Assembly: GCA_036768485.1 (NCBI GenBank)
Contig: JAVLUZ010000006.1
Span: 27,525 to 91,524, forward strand
Source: Mermis nigrescens
Taxonomy: Eukaryota > Nematoda > Enoplea > Mermithida > Mermithidae
Direction of reading: 5' to 3'
Length of the DNA stretch: 64,000 nucleotides
Numbering within the stretch: position 1 is the stretch's first letter; each line of letters begins with the position of its first letter. Made by a program: the position numbers and the translations under genes. This document shows, piece after piece, positions 43,227-55,509 of this stretch. The notes beneath the pieces were generated by a model. It had not been told where the DNA came from. It was given only the letters and a program-made list of their open reading frames with translations, and did no database searches.

Positions 43227-43614
43227 ATGAATAAAATCTATGAAATCTATTATAAGAAATCACTTAATAATTTGACTTTAAAACGACAGAAATACCTCAT
43301 TGACTTTTGAACGACACAAATACCTCATACATGGAATATCAGAAATGAGGATTTATACATCAGAGTCTAAGCAAATGACAGTTGATGAATGTATTGAAGG
43401 CAGTAACAATGGAGATTCTTCAGAAGCGTCTGAAGCCAGCTCAAATGAGGATGAAATCAAAACTGGTTGGACTAACCCGTTTTGGCGCTTTTTAGTAAAG
43501 GTTGTACTTTCAGAATTTGATGATTTTCCGAATAGTCTACGAGACCTTCAAACAGAATCATTTTACAGCAGTTTTGTTAATAAAATCCATATTCTCTTTG
43601 ATTTTTATGAATAA
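43227..43614 (+). pseudogene. C2H2 zinc-finger-like gene fragment, right arm (uninterrupted)
   Basis: Starts MNKIYEIYYKKSL, where both finger cysteines of the left copy (KICEICNK) have become tyrosine. A short internal duplication of CGACA-AAATACCTCAT breaks the frame at about 43298. The frame from 43300 gives FERHKYLIHGISE, the His half of a finger, then an acidic serine-rich stretch and TNPFWRFLVKVVLSEFDDF, ending at 43614. A single finger followed by an acidic stretch and a W/F-rich tail recalls small proteins found near animal Polintons, but that link is inference. It provides the empty site for the 10.2-kb insertion at 43488-43495. Confidence 0.5.
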
Positions 43615-44190
43615 CTCCTACATGCTCTAATTAAAAGCGAATTAACCCTCCATTTACCGTATCTATGCTGGAGGCATAATGAATCTCTTTCGTGGCAGTT
43701 TTTTCTGTTCTACCTTATCCATGTGTCCAAAACTTTGTCCAGCCTCGTTTTGGCTTCAGTTACATCGTTTTTAATGGTTTAGCTCGAAGAGGAGTTATAG
43801 AGTAATGAGAAATAGGCATTTTTTCGCCTATTGACAGTGATATCACAAAAACTCAAGATGGGGAAAATAAGGTTCTAATAAGAAAATTTAGTAGTTTATT
43901 CCTTTCCAGCTCTTTTAAATGCATCCCCTAGGATGTGTTCTACACAACAGAAATTTACTTTTTCCTGTTTTTGCATAATGTCCAACCGGTGCCTATTCTT
44001 ATGCGTTGTGATAGTCTTTCAAAAATAATTTTCACAGAAAGTAACATACATATTCGGAAAAAACTGTCAGAGAATGATAAGAAGGCATAGCTTAATATGC
44101 ACTTGGAGTTCATGCCATGATGGTGCACTTCGACTGCAAAAACATGATAATAAACAGAGATTAAGGACAGGTACAAATAGAACAGGCTGA
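43615..44190. other. Spacer inside the foldback, no gene seen
   Basis: AT-rich sequence between the zinc-finger remnant and the right iteron arm. The 73-codon minus-strand frame at 43955-44176 has no recognisable feature. Confidence 0.4.
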
Positions 44191-44194
44191 GCTC

Positions 44195-44450
44195 AATGCT
44201 TCTCGCCTATACTTTTACGTGTAGCGTGCTTTAGTGTGTAGTAATACAGCCTCAAATTCGGCGCTTTGCGCCTTTACTTTATCATGTAGCGTGCTTTATT
44301 GAGTAGTACGGCCCGAAATTCGGCGCTTTGCGTCTACGAAGAGAGACTGGTAGGACGCACGCACCTTAGGCATCGCTGGAAGATAAAAATTAAGCTCGGC
44401 GCCTCGCGCCGATACTTTAATGTGTAGCGTGCTTCGGCCATGCGCGCTGA
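44195..44450 (-). repeat. GGCGCAAAGCGCC iteron arm, right
   Basis: Three or four units in inverse orientation to 31240-31575: GGCGCTTTGCGCC, TACTTTATCATGTAGCGTGC, AGTAGTACGGCCCGAAATTC, and a final CATGGCC-like end matched by ATGGCCAAGCA at 31250. It abuts family C MITE sequence at 44451. Confidence 0.6.
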
Positions 44451-47135
44451 AATAGTCTTAAAACTACGTTATTACGCATTTCTGGTCAATTTAAAACATT
44501 TTCTGAGAGAATTTTAAATTTGTATCTGATTTTGGCCTCCATTGCGCCTGATTTTCCGAAATAATTTTCAATTTTTTCGTACTAAGGGTTAGATCCCCAA
44601 TCTTAAAGGTGCGTGTTGGTCTTAAGCATACTAATTTTGCAAATAATTACCCAAAAAAGCAACGAATTGGACATTTCAAAGCATTTTTCTGGATAGTATA
44701 ATCTATATAGCTGCTTTTTATCATACTTCTGAACAGCTAAGCTGCGGAATTGAAAACAATTTCAGGAGCAAAATGTAAGAAAAAGTTACTGGATTGAAGA
44801 TTAACGAAAAATTTAGAGCCCTGAAACATCATACACGGAAGTAAAAATGAACAAAATCGATTTTAGCGTCTCGTGAAACGGCTGTCATGGGTGAGGCCTC
44901 TCTATAAGGCTTATTTCGGACTAATTTGTGATTATAATTCGATAGATGATTGATTAAAGCTTTTAACCGAGCTATAAATTAAAATCATTCCTCGACATTT
45001 CTCTTCGTTCGTTGTTTTAATCCACATCGCAGGAGAAAGTTTTTCACTACGTGTAAAAGTTTGTTTGGTCAGCTAAAATAAAATCAGGGTTTTACTCGCT
45101 GTGAACAATTAAAAGTTTTATGATCGATACGATGCAACGATGGCAGCGAGCACGATACAACTCGAAATAAACATTCAAACAATAGTCTAGACGAAAAATA
45201 GGGACCTACGAACGTTTTGTGCAATGTCGACAAACAAGATCATGGAGTCGGAGGGTGGTTAGCTTAGGTGGGCGGCTTCAAAGTTCTGGAATTTGCAAGA
45301 TTTTTCCAAATGTCAAAAAAGGTTTTAAAAACTAGTATGGCGATGAAACATAATTTTCCAACGTTACTCATAGAGCACTATCCATTGGCATCAAAAAATT
45401 GCGAAAAAAACAACCCCAGTTAACTTTTTAACGATACCGCGGAATTCGCAATGTCCCGAAAAGTTCGCGAAATCGACGCTGTTTTAAGCGTTTCTACCTA
45501 CTGTGTTCGAAAGTGTCTTAAAATTTTCAGCTGTTTGGGCCACATATTCATTTTGTGACTATATTTTGTTTATTTAATCCACATTTTGGTGTTTTTTCGA
45601 ATTTTTAAGAAAAATAGAGCATTGCCGGGAAAGGCTAAAATGATGTTTCTGACGCGTATCCACGTTTTCAAGCGCGAAAAAGGTACTTGAGAATGATATT
45701 TTGTCCTCCCTTATAATTCCTATGCTGCGGATTAATGGCACTTCAAGCATTTGTTGACAGAGAAGGGCGCGAAACTCCAAATTTTTCTAATAGTGTCAAA
45801 AGTTGTCCGAAAAATCCGTATATAATTCTTAAAGCAGCGTTTTTTGCTGTCGTTTGGCGTTATAATCATTTGTAATCCAAAAAAAGTTAAGAAAATTTTA
45901 AACTTTTTCTGTGCGAAAAATGCGCAAAATTAGTGTAAAAATCGGCAGAATGTGCATTAAATGCTCATGGAATCATTTTAAGAAATAAACAAATCCTTGT
46001 TATATACTTTCTAACTCTAGTAACGTAAAAATGTGATTTTTAGAGCGCTAAAAATGATAATGAATGTAAAAAGTCAAAGGCGAAGCGCGGGAAAATTTTG
46101 AAAAATCATAATAAAAATAGCTAAAATTATCAAAAACTGCACATCATTCCCTATGTGGTTTTTTGACGACAGGGAGGGGCCGCCCCCTTACCGTTTTCCT
46201 GATCCGCCTTGCTTAAAATGTCTGCATATCACTCGATACAATTAATTGAATATTTATTCAAACTGTAATAAATACATAATGTTGATTGAGAATTGTTGAA
46301 TACTAAGAAAAACTTCTGAATAAAAAGCGTGAAGGCGTGACCATACTCGTAGGTGTACAGTATAGCCGATCTGGAAGGGGTGGGTCAGCCGGTCTGAGGT
46401 ACTCAAAAATTGAGCTTTTGTGACACAAAATGACTTCAAAAACTCCGATAAACGCTAAAATACGGTAAAAACTATATCATTACACAGTTTCCGGTCAATT
46501 TAAAGCACTTTTGAAGAAAACTATCATTTTCATCCGTTTTAAGCCGTCATTACCTCATTTTTCCCACAAAATTTTCTATTTTTCTAGTCTGGTGGGAAGT
46601 GGTCAGCACAAAGGAAACACACCACCCCAAAAAAACTTCCACGTGCTTGGGGCGTGAATGTTATGCGGAAAGTCTTTTCTATTTTACCCTATACAATTTT
46701 TCATTTTCTATATCAAAGGTTGTACTTTACTAAAAATTGTTGACCGTTGAACTCTTGAAATATTGCGCTGACAAAGGGATCATTGTGTAAAAAATTGCTA
46801 ACATTTTTGGACTTCTTAATTTGACAGCATTTTAAAGTCAATTTTTGCTTTTTATTTTTCTGAATCTCTATCATAAGACTTCAACAGGAATATTGTTTTT
46901 ATTGTTTTTCATCATTTTATTTTAATTTTTTATTGTTTCCTCCAGAAACCGAAATATTCCCCAGAATTCAATTTGAAAAATTTTTTTCGCAATTTTTTGA
47001 TGCCAATGGAGAGTGCCCGATGAGAAAAGTTGAAAAATGTTTTTTTTCGCCATACCACAGTTTTAAAGACCATTTTCTGACCTTTAAAAAAATCTTGCTC
47101 CCTCAAAATTTCGGTACCGCTCACCTATGCTTACT
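44451..47135. repeat. Decayed MITEs, families A and C
   Basis: Family C pieces lie at 44455-44620 and 46430-46600 (ACTATATCATTACACAGTTT, GGTCAATTTAAAGCACTTTT). A minus-strand partial family A copy lies at 45265-45420 (GGTGGGCGGCTTCAAAGTTC) and a plus-strand partial copy at 46939-47130 (CCTCCAGAAACCGAAATATT ... CCGCTCACCTATG). Between 45110 and 45245 is a diverged copy of the region around 5480-5660, including a frame-slipped version of the C-terminal exon. No intact gene. Confidence 0.5.
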
Positions 47136-47867
47136 ACTATTATACTTATACTAGTAAGGATTTTAAAGAAGAAAATAGAGTAACTGATAAGCATGTATCA
47201 TATTGTTTCAGTTATCCAGAAGAAGTTAGATGTTAGCAAAAAATATTCCGATGAAACATGAAAAATCAGGAAAAAGCTGCTCTGTAATTGAATTAAGCCG
47301 CAAAACCTGTTAAAAATCAGACTTTCCCTAAGAAACGGGAAAAATCGTATTTTGCGGCCTGCAGATTAAACTAAACCGAACCTTAAAATGATTGAAAAAA
47401 CAGCAAGTTAGCTATGCAGTAGCTAAGCGAAAATTAGATGGAGTAAACTAGTAACGGCATTGTAATTAATTTAATGAAATAGCTTACATCGATGAATTCA
47501 AGACGATCAAAGAAATTGTTGGTTTAAGGCGGTTTTTTTACCTTTAGATTCTTTACACTCTTTACACTGTCACTCTAGAAATAAATCACTTTTCGAAAAA
47601 ATTAAAAAATACTTCTGAGCTCACTCAATTGTTTACAATTAAAAAAAGCCACACTAAACAGAGTGCAAAATTGATTTAGATAATCCGAGTGTCGAACCAA
47701 AATTTAAAAAAAAGATATATGTTACAAAGTTACAGTAAAGCTTTACACGCTTTTTACAAACTGGGCATTGAGTGTAAATTCATATAAAAAAGAAGAGCAG
47801 CAAATTTTTATATTATCTATCTTTTATAAGAAGCACACTTCCCAAATATGTTTCGTTATACCTGTAG

Positions 47868-47932
47868 AGCGGGATGGACATATGTTGGGGGTACCTAAGT
47901 ATATTATATGTACGCGCTAACGCGCTACCTAT
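47868..47932 (-). repeat. Unusually conserved 60-bp block, copy 2 (inverted)
   Basis: GGACATATGTTGGGGGTAC, AAGTATATTATATG and CTAACGCGCTACCTATGATG are the complement of 11424-11484 with about five differences. The preceding 47140-47860 is a poorer inverted match to parts of the tandem unit (ACTAGCAA-type and TACACTC-type blocks). Confidence 0.55.
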
Positions 47933-47939
47933 GATGTTT

Positions 47940-49287
47940 GTGCTCTAAATTTCACCCCTTTTGTTTTTGTTTTTCTGAATAGTTCTACCTGCAATTTTAA
48001 TTTAATTTTTTCCCAATCTGGCTGCCCCACGAGGTATGCATTTATCTCGTAATTTGTTTCATATTTTTCGATATATAAGCACATTTTGGGGAGCCCAAAA
48101 AAGCTCTTTCGAATTATATCATACGTGCCTCATTTAGTAAAGTATTCAAGTTTTTCAATATGACCGCCAGGAAAGATGTCGTATTGTTACTTTTGATGTT
48201 TATAGTATCATTTCATGCATTTCTGACACATTTTAATTTTTCTGAGTAAATAGCTAGCCAATATGAATCTTTCTAATGAGCTATGTCTCAGATTTTGGAT
48301 CCGTCTACTTCCTTCGAAATAGTTCAAAACATCAGAATTATTCATCGTACAGTGAAAATGGAGCGGGTACCCTCGTCTAGAAAGCAGACCGTTTTAGGAA
48401 TCCGACGAACTCATAATCAAAATTTTGGCTTTTTTTCGCGATTTTTGTGATTTCCTAAAATTAAACAACAAGAATTTGGTTGGTGCCAATGTGTGGGTGC
48501 AATTAAAATTATCAAACAATAAATTTCGAGGGAACTGGTAGTTTTTGACAGTAAGGTGACTGATTTTGTTAGAAGGCTTCAGTGATATCGATTTTCATCA
48601 AGATACGTCGTATCCACTACAATTCGTTTTATGCACTAGCTTGAAATTTAACTTGTGTTTACTCACTGTGATAGACTCATACATTTTAGTAATCACATTT
48701 ATATCATCGATAATAATCGCAGATTGTCAGCTAACGCTCAAAAAAATTTAAAAAAAACTGTGAGTTTATTTTGGACCGATTATATTTTTTCTGTAAAATT
48801 ACATTCTTTAGGATAGGGCACTGAAAAATAAAAAAAATAAATAGCGAATAATAAAAAATAAAATTAAAAAAAGACTCTAAAAGCTATAAAATATATACAA
48901 TGACTATATATAGAAAAATTGAAGCTAAGTGAATTAAATCCTAAATTGTACAGAATGGACACGATTTAATAAAAAATTTTTTAATTTTTCTATTTTTTAG
49001 GATTTCCTTGAATAGATTAAATCATACTTAATAAAGAAAAATTATAAATAATGAAATAACAATTCGTTTATAAATCTTGGAAGTTTTTCATAGTATGAAT
49101 TAACAATTAAAATAAAGTTTTCCAACCAATTTTTACACTTTTTCTTCCTCGATTGAAAACTTCCTCATGGCTAAACCTTATCCACCATCCACTTCATCGA
49201 GATTCAACCGACGAACGAACAAAGGCAATGCAATTGAAAACATGTTAATACTAGACTTGTTCTTGAATCGAGAAGGTGCATTATCAG
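47940..49287. other. No gene or clear repeat recognised
   Basis: AT-rich sequence with short ORFs only. The A-rich stretch around 48820-48920 is low complexity. Confidence 0.4.
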
Positions 49288-49291
49288 TATG

Positions 49292-49345
<54 letters not shown>

Positions 49346-49405
49346 TTTATTATGACATAATAATAATAATAATAAAATAATAATAATTATTATTATTATT
49401 ATTTA
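49288..49405. repeat. ATT/TAA microsatellite, self-complementary halves
   Basis: About 20 ATT units, a short interruption (TTTTTATTATGACA), then TAA units and a few more ATT units. The two strands of repeat can pair with each other as a hairpin, like the larger locus at 61907-62563. Confidence 0.9.
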
Positions 49406-51880
49406 CATTATTGTTATTTAATCACGAGTTATATCTCGAGAAAGATATTAAATAAAATAAATAGAAAAAATGCTTTTAATAGTAAATAAAAAGCAAAAAA
49501 TACTTATCACGCGGCACTCTAACGGTTCTAGACATAAATATTTAATATCTTATGATTTTATGAATGACAGAAAATTTTTTAATCGGCTATCGCGTGTTAA
49601 AACTGGGTATTCATTGATAGCAGTGACTCGTGACCAGACATGCACTTGAGAGTTTGGGTTCTAGACCCCTAGAATGGAAAAATGTGGAATTGACCCACCG
49701 GAAACTGCGTAATAACTAGAGCCTGGAGTTTTGCATGGAAAAATATCATTTTACGTCGAAGATTAAGTGGAAAAATAAGATTACGTGCAATTTTTTCAAT
49801 ACTTAGCAATACTAGCGTTGTCGAACTAATTTTACATTCAGAAACGCATTAAAGCACACAACATTATCCATCCGATGTTTCAGGTGTGAAATCTTGAAGC
49901 CTATTCACTAAGAATTCGCTTGTGTTGCGAAAAGGATAGCTAGACATAAATCGAAACTAAAGGTGCATACAACGTTTTTAGTAAAAATTCAGGATTTTTT
50001 GTGACGCAAATCGTAAGATTTTCGTAATAGGCTCGATGCAGCTAGGATTTAGGATTTTTTAAAGGAAAAAGTACCCCAACTTTCCCAAAAGCTGACGAAA
50101 ATAGGTCCGAAACTTTGACCATCGCGTGCTACATAGCGTTTTCTACGTCTTGCTTTCTTTGCTTCTATTTAAAATCGTTTTTTCGAGAAGTTATAACAGT
50201 TTTCGGCAATAATGCTCGAAAGAAATATTAATTTTTTTTTTGATTTGACCGAAAATATGGCGCAAAGCGCTGCGAAATTCATGAAATTACAGTCTGTTTC
50301 ACATTGATTTATGCATAAATTTCAAGAATTTTTCGAAAGTAAGCCCACGTATTACGATAATTATATATCAAATCAATACTATTATCGCAATCTATCGGCT
50401 TATTGTAGGGCAAAGTTTTTGAAATTTATGCCTAAACTTGTGTGAAACGGACTATAAACCGAAAAAATATTAACCATCGTGGAACTAGTTCGTTAGTTTT
50501 TACAGCCAATACACTTTTCATGTTCCTGTAAACCCACTATTGTTATTTTGTGTGCAATTCGGCACAAAAGGGGAGTAAAAAAAGCTATTATTATATAGAA
50601 CCATAAAAACCCTCAAAAATTTGGAATTCCGTCTTATTAGATGCAAATTAACAATTTAATAATAGCGGTAATTTTTACAATAAATAAATTTTTTTGTTTT
50701 CTGTAAACCGATAATTATTATTTGTGGTTGACATTTGACAAAAGCAAGATTGTTATCATTAAAGAGCGCATAAGAGCTTGACGATACAAACTGAGATGCA
50801 GTAAAATTAAAAAGAGCCTAGTTTCAATCTACTTGTATCTAGCGTGTACGATGCTACTTATTGCCAAAAAACTTAAAAATTTATGGTTAATTCATTAATC
50901 GACCGATTTCTGCAGACAATAATTCATTTTGTAGTAAATATGCAGCGAATCTGTCACAATCGACATAGAACTAACTTTATATAACACCATTTTGAGTCGA
51001 ATTTCTAAAGCAAGCAGAGAATTACCCAAAAATTAGACGTTTTCGCGCTCTGCGAATTCAAGCTCCTCAGGGTAAGGGTACATTAAAAAATTATGCGAAA
51101 AAATCCTAAATTCGCTTTAACGTTACCTTGCGCATCTAACCGAAAAATTGGTTAATACTTCTATTAAGATTAGTTTTAAAGATAAATCCATTCTTGTAAA
51201 AACACAGTTTCTCTCATTCTTGTAAAAACACAGTTTGTCTCGAATTTTGTGGTTAGTAACGCTATGCTTGAATTGCTGCTCTATCTCCTGCATTTGTAGC
51301 ATTTGATGTGAAACGTCGAAAAGTTTCAAAAGCTACGTATGAAAATAGTAGAAAACTGCTGAAAAAGCTGTTTCCGCTCTTAAAATAATTTTAAAATCTA
51401 TTTCGTGAGCAAGAACATGACCTTCAGACCGCCAAGAAAGTAAATAAATCTGATTAATAGACACTTATTTTTTGGCAGGGCAACAAGTAAATTGCATTTA
51501 TGTGCTTCATTATGGAAAAAGTCAAACTACGTGCAAATTGTCCTATTTACTCGGAAAAGCGTCAAATTACGTAGAATTATATGGAAATAAAACTTATCCT
51601 ACCACGCTGAAAGTTAGATGCTTCTCATTGAGTAGAATTCAAATCAGTCATGAAAATTGTTATGTGGATCTACATAAAAATCCGGGCTAACTTAGTTACT
51701 ATTCAAGCGCTTATACCAACAGTTTTTGAGGTAATTTTGGTCCAAAAAAGCTAGATTAAGTACCCCCAAACCGTCTGACTCCCCTGATCGGCCATGATGT
51801 GCATCTATATTCTTGACATGAACGTAGATATATGTCGTAACCGATTAGAGAGGCGGAATTAGTCTGTCTGGGTGGGGGAG
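49406..51880. other. No gene recognised; small tandem repeat at 51181-51240
   Basis: AT-rich sequence. At about 51190-51240, TTCTTGTAAAAACACAGTTT is present twice in tandem. A frame of about 70 codons at 51472-51690 has no recognisable feature. Confidence 0.4.
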
Positions 51881-52740
51881 GGGTTCAAAAATTTAGCTCT
51901 TTTAGGCCAAAACTACCTCAGAAATGGCATACATAAATGCAGAAATAGCGTCAGAATTACATTATCATTCAATTTCTAGTCAATTTCAAGCTAAACAATT
52001 CTCAATATTTTTTGCCTTCTCAGGAGATTCCCAACTTTTTCCATTTTAGGGGTCGAGACTTCTGAGCTCTCCCCACGTGCATGTCAGGATATGACCATGG
52101 ATGCACCATACAGCCTGTCGCGAAAGCCGGCTAAAAACTTTTTTGAGCCGGAACAGCCGCAAGAACTAATATAAAATAGTCTATAATATTGTTTATCCGC
52201 AGTTTCCAATCATTTATAGCATTTTTGCGAAAAAATTCAATCTTTAACCACTTGGTGCAAAGCAAGGCTGTTATGGGTGTCAGCCTGTCCAGGGTTCATA
52301 TTCCTTCGGATTCGAATAGTGTAGAAGACTGTTGGATGTGGGAATGTAAAAAGCTGTAAGGTACACTGTTGAATGAGGCTGTCTGCTACAGTAAGTCGTC
52401 TTGAATATATTTTATTAAAAATCGAAGATAGGCAATGGTGCAAAGTAAAAGGCGGACTATGGGTGATATATTGGCGAGCAATAGAATGTATAGCATTCCG
52501 GACGGAGTGCGAGTTGGGGACCGACCAGGAACTTTTGAACTTTGTAATGTGTAGGGGCAGGCAGGTAGCTCTGGGGGAATTGGAAGGTCCGGACCCTCGC
52601 TAAATTCATAGAAAACCATAAAAATAGGACTTTTTAAACGTTATTTTGTGCTATTTTTGGCCGTTTTGGACCCCGGACCCCCCAAAATTTGTGTTGCCCC
52701 CAAAAGAGAACGGCCAGCTGCGTGCCTGCATACGGGTACA
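51880..52740. repeat. MITE families C and D, decayed
   Basis: 51890-52080 carries family C blocks (TTTAGCTCTTTTAGGCCAAAA, CCATTTTAGGGGTCGAGA). 52545-52740 is the inverted partner of the family D block at 20600-20790, ending CGGCCAGCTGCGTGCC. Confidence 0.5.
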
Positions 52741-53038
52741 GTGTGTTTTTCTCAGGGGCAGATGGTATCTAATCCCGGGTGAGCTAGTTGGCATCGGCTG
52801 TAGATTTCTACAGTCACTTAGGGCCGTATTCATAAAGGCGATTTAGCGTTAAATCGATTTAAGTTGGGCACTTAAATCGTCGTCACTTGTTAAATCGTAT
52901 TCACAGAGGCGATTTAGCTTAAATCGATTTGAAAATCACCCCTTTTTAAATCGAGATTTTAAATCTACTGGAAGCAGGTTTAGAGCTCGATTTAGGGCTG
53001 TCTTTTGCGTTGTTTGCGACGTTGTTCGATTATGGAAT

Positions 53039-53619
53039 CAGGCGCAGATTTAAGGGGGCGGGGGATGCGCCCGCGGCCCCCATCGGCCCAAAATATTTGG
53101 CGAGATAAAGAATGGATATGCGATTAGCAATGATGTTTGGCCGTCAGTGACCATAACTACTCAAACTTTCCGCGCTGGTTGATATCTATCAAAGACATTT
53201 CTTAACTTACCTTCTAGGCGACCTGGAAGCCATTTTCTGTTCTATTTTTGCATTTTTTTCTTCTATTTTCAATCGAAAATATCGATGTCTCGCATCAAAT
53301 GCTATAAAAACAATAAATAAAGCAGTAAATCATGCTTCTAGACGTCTATCCGCCTTAATTTCACAAATTTTACGGCGCTACGCGCCAGATTTTCGTGAAA
53401 GTCAAAGAAATTTAATGATTTTCGAAAAAAATTGTATAAAATTCCAAGATTTCTCGAAAAAAATATTGCGTCAAAAGTGATTTTATGTAAAGTATACAAT
53501 GTAAAACACCGAAAAAACGCTATTTCGCGCGTTAAGGGCAAATTTTTGAACCTATTTTTGACTGTTTTTGGAAAAGTTGGGATACCCTCCCCCTAAGGAA
53601 AATCCTAGATCCGCTACTG
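53039..53619. mobile_element. hAT-like insertion nested in the first Harbinger copy
   Basis: Ends CAGGCGCAGATTTA and TAGATCCGCTACTG (inverted CAGTAGCGGATCTA). Flanks TATGGAAT (53031-53038) and CATGGAAT (53620-53627) agree at 7 of 8. The second Harbinger copy has the uninterrupted GATTATGGAATTATCAGAC near 54566-54582. About 581 bp, no transposase. Confidence 0.75.
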
Positions 53620-53743
53620 CATGGAATTACTAGACTTTTCCGACGACTGATAGAATAGAAGAAATAGAATAGAATCATGTGGATCAAATTCAACGGCAAG
53701 TGAAAGAACGCAACAATCCATTTATTGCTGACTAGCTGAGCTA

Positions 53744-53759
53744 CCCGGCGTTGCCCGGG
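53744..53759. repeat. CCCGGCGTTGCCCGGG hairpin motif
   Basis: A 5-bp GC stem with a six-base loop in otherwise AT-rich DNA. It is repeated at 54694-54708 in the second Harbinger copy within a longer shared stretch (GAGCTACCCGGCG...). I have the impression of similar motifs in transposons of many invertebrates but cannot verify it here. Confidence 0.5.
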
Positions 53760-53973
53760 CTGAACTTAGGCCTGATAGCTATATGGAATTGAGATGTCTC
53801 TTGTATTTTTTATTTTTCGGGACTTTTGATGCTTTTAATTTATTTCTAAAAAAATTGTTGGTAAAAACCATATTTTTTTTGGATTTTTTTAATGTTTTTT
53901 TTGTCAACCACTTTTTTGATCAAATCCATATTTTCGACGTTACAGAATGGTTTTGAAATTCCTTTAGCCAAAA

Positions 53974-54201
53974 TCATAGTTTTGATGTTTTGGGATGTTT
54001 TAGCAAAATTTTTTGGTCAAACCATATTTTTGATATTTTAAAAATTTTTTGTTCATTGTAGCATTTATCTGTATTAGCCAATGCTTTTGAATTGCTTTCC
54101 TTGTTTTCCAATATTGTTGCTCTTTGACGAACGCATTCAAGTGAGAAATACAATTCCTCAGTCTCGAAATTTGGTTTCCTAGCTTTAGAATGACCCGACA
54201 T
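53974..54201 (-). pseudogene. Harbinger Myb/SANT-like DNA-binding protein fragment, copy 1
   Basis: 75 codons from an ATG: MSGHSKARKPNFETEELYFS, then LECVRQRATILENKESNSKA and LANTDKC. The pattern K/R-x-P-N-F-x-x-x-E-L, hydrophobic ECV, and a K-x-I/A-L-A-N stretch is that of the N-terminal helix region of the trihelix/SANT protein that accompanies Harbinger transposases. It degenerates after about residue 50 into KHPKTSKL-type sequence and lacks the third helix. Confidence 0.6.
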
Positions 54202-54915
54202 TGTTATGCAGACAGTATTTTTTATGCACTTTAAGTCGATTTAAGTAAAATAATGTTAAATCGCTTTTGTAAATACGATTTATCCTTAAATCGCAGTTGC
54301 CTTAAATCGATTTTAATCTCAATTTAGTATAATCGATTTAAGACCTTAATTCGATTAAAGCTAAATCGCTTTAGGCGATTTAGCGTTAAATCGATTTAAG
54401 TTAGGCACTTAAATCGTCGTAACTTGTTAAATCGTATTCACAAAGGCGATTTAGCTTAAATCGATTTGAAAATCATCCCCTTTTAAATCGACATTTTAAA
54501 TCTACTGGAAGCAGGTCTAAAGCTTGATTTAGGGCTGTCTTTTGTGTTGTTTGCGACATTGTTTGATTATGGAATTATCAGACTTTTTCGTCAACTTCGA
54601 TAGAATAGAAGAAACAGAACAGAATCATGTGGATCAAATTCAACGGCAAGTGAAAAAACGCAACAATCCATTTATTTCTGACTAGCCGAGCTACCCGGCG
54701 TTGCCCGGCTAAACTCAGGCCTGATAGCTATATGGAATTGAGATGTCTCTTGTGTTTTTTTATTTTTGGACTTTTGATGCTTTTAGGATATTTCTAAGAA
54801 AAGTTGTTAGTAAAAACCATATTTTATTTTTTCGAATCTTTTTAAATGTTTTTTGTTAACCACTTTTTTGATCAAATCCACATTTTCGATGTTATAGAAT
54901 GGTCTTGTAAATTCT

Positions 54916-55152
54916 TTAGTCATAATCATATTTTTGATGGTTCGGAATGTTTTGGAAAATTTTTTTGGTCAAACCATACTTTTGATGTTTAAAATTTTTT
55001 TCTTTGTTGTAGCATTTATCTCTATTAGCCAATGCTTTCGAATTGCTTTCCATGTTTTTCAATATTGTTGCACTTTGACGAACGCATTCAAGTGAGAAAT
55101 ACAATTCCCCAGTCTCGAAATTAGGTTCCCTAGCTTGAGAATGACCCGGCAT
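54916..55152 (-). pseudogene. Harbinger Myb/SANT-like DNA-binding protein fragment, copy 2
   Basis: 78 codons from an ATG: MPGHSQAREPNFETGELYFS, LECVRQSATILKNMESNSKA, LANRDKC. It is about 75% identical to the copy at 53974-54201 and breaks down at the same place. The shared truncation shows that both derive from one already defective element, duplicated as a unit. Confidence 0.6.
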
Positions 55153-55509
55153 ATTGAATTCGTTTGTGGAAGTGTATACGTAGATCAGCAGTAACCATCC
55201 AAAGTTTCACTCCAGACGCAAATTTTTCCACTTTTTCCACTTTATAGTGAAAAATGCCAAGAAGACAATACGGAAAACCTTTCAAAATTACCTCTGTATA
55301 TATTTTTCTCTTTGTTCCTTCATTATCTCCTGTTATGCAGACAATATTTTTTATGTACTTTTAGTCGGTTTAGTTGAAATATTGTTAAATCGCCTTTGTA
55401 AGTACGATTTATCCTTGAATTGTCGTTGCCTTAAACTGATTTAAATCTCGATAATCGATTTTAGACCTTAAATCGATTAAAGCTAAATCGCCTTTGTGAA
55501 TACAGCCCT

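Larger units (their letters stand above)
52821..55508. mobile_element. PIF/Harbinger-type element, tandem dimer
   Basis: Outer ends GGGCCGTATTC (52821) and GAATACAGCCC (55508) are inverted and flanked by TTA on both sides (52818-52820, 55509-55511), the 3-bp TWA duplication of PIF/Harbinger elements. Subterminal repeats of GGCGATTTAGC/TTAAATCGATTTAAG fill both ends. At about 54372 a right end lacking its outermost bases joins directly to a left end, so two copies are fused head to tail. Each copy holds a Myb/SANT remnant on the minus strand and a CCCGGCGTTGCCCGGG hairpin. No nuclease gene remains. Confidence 0.75.
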
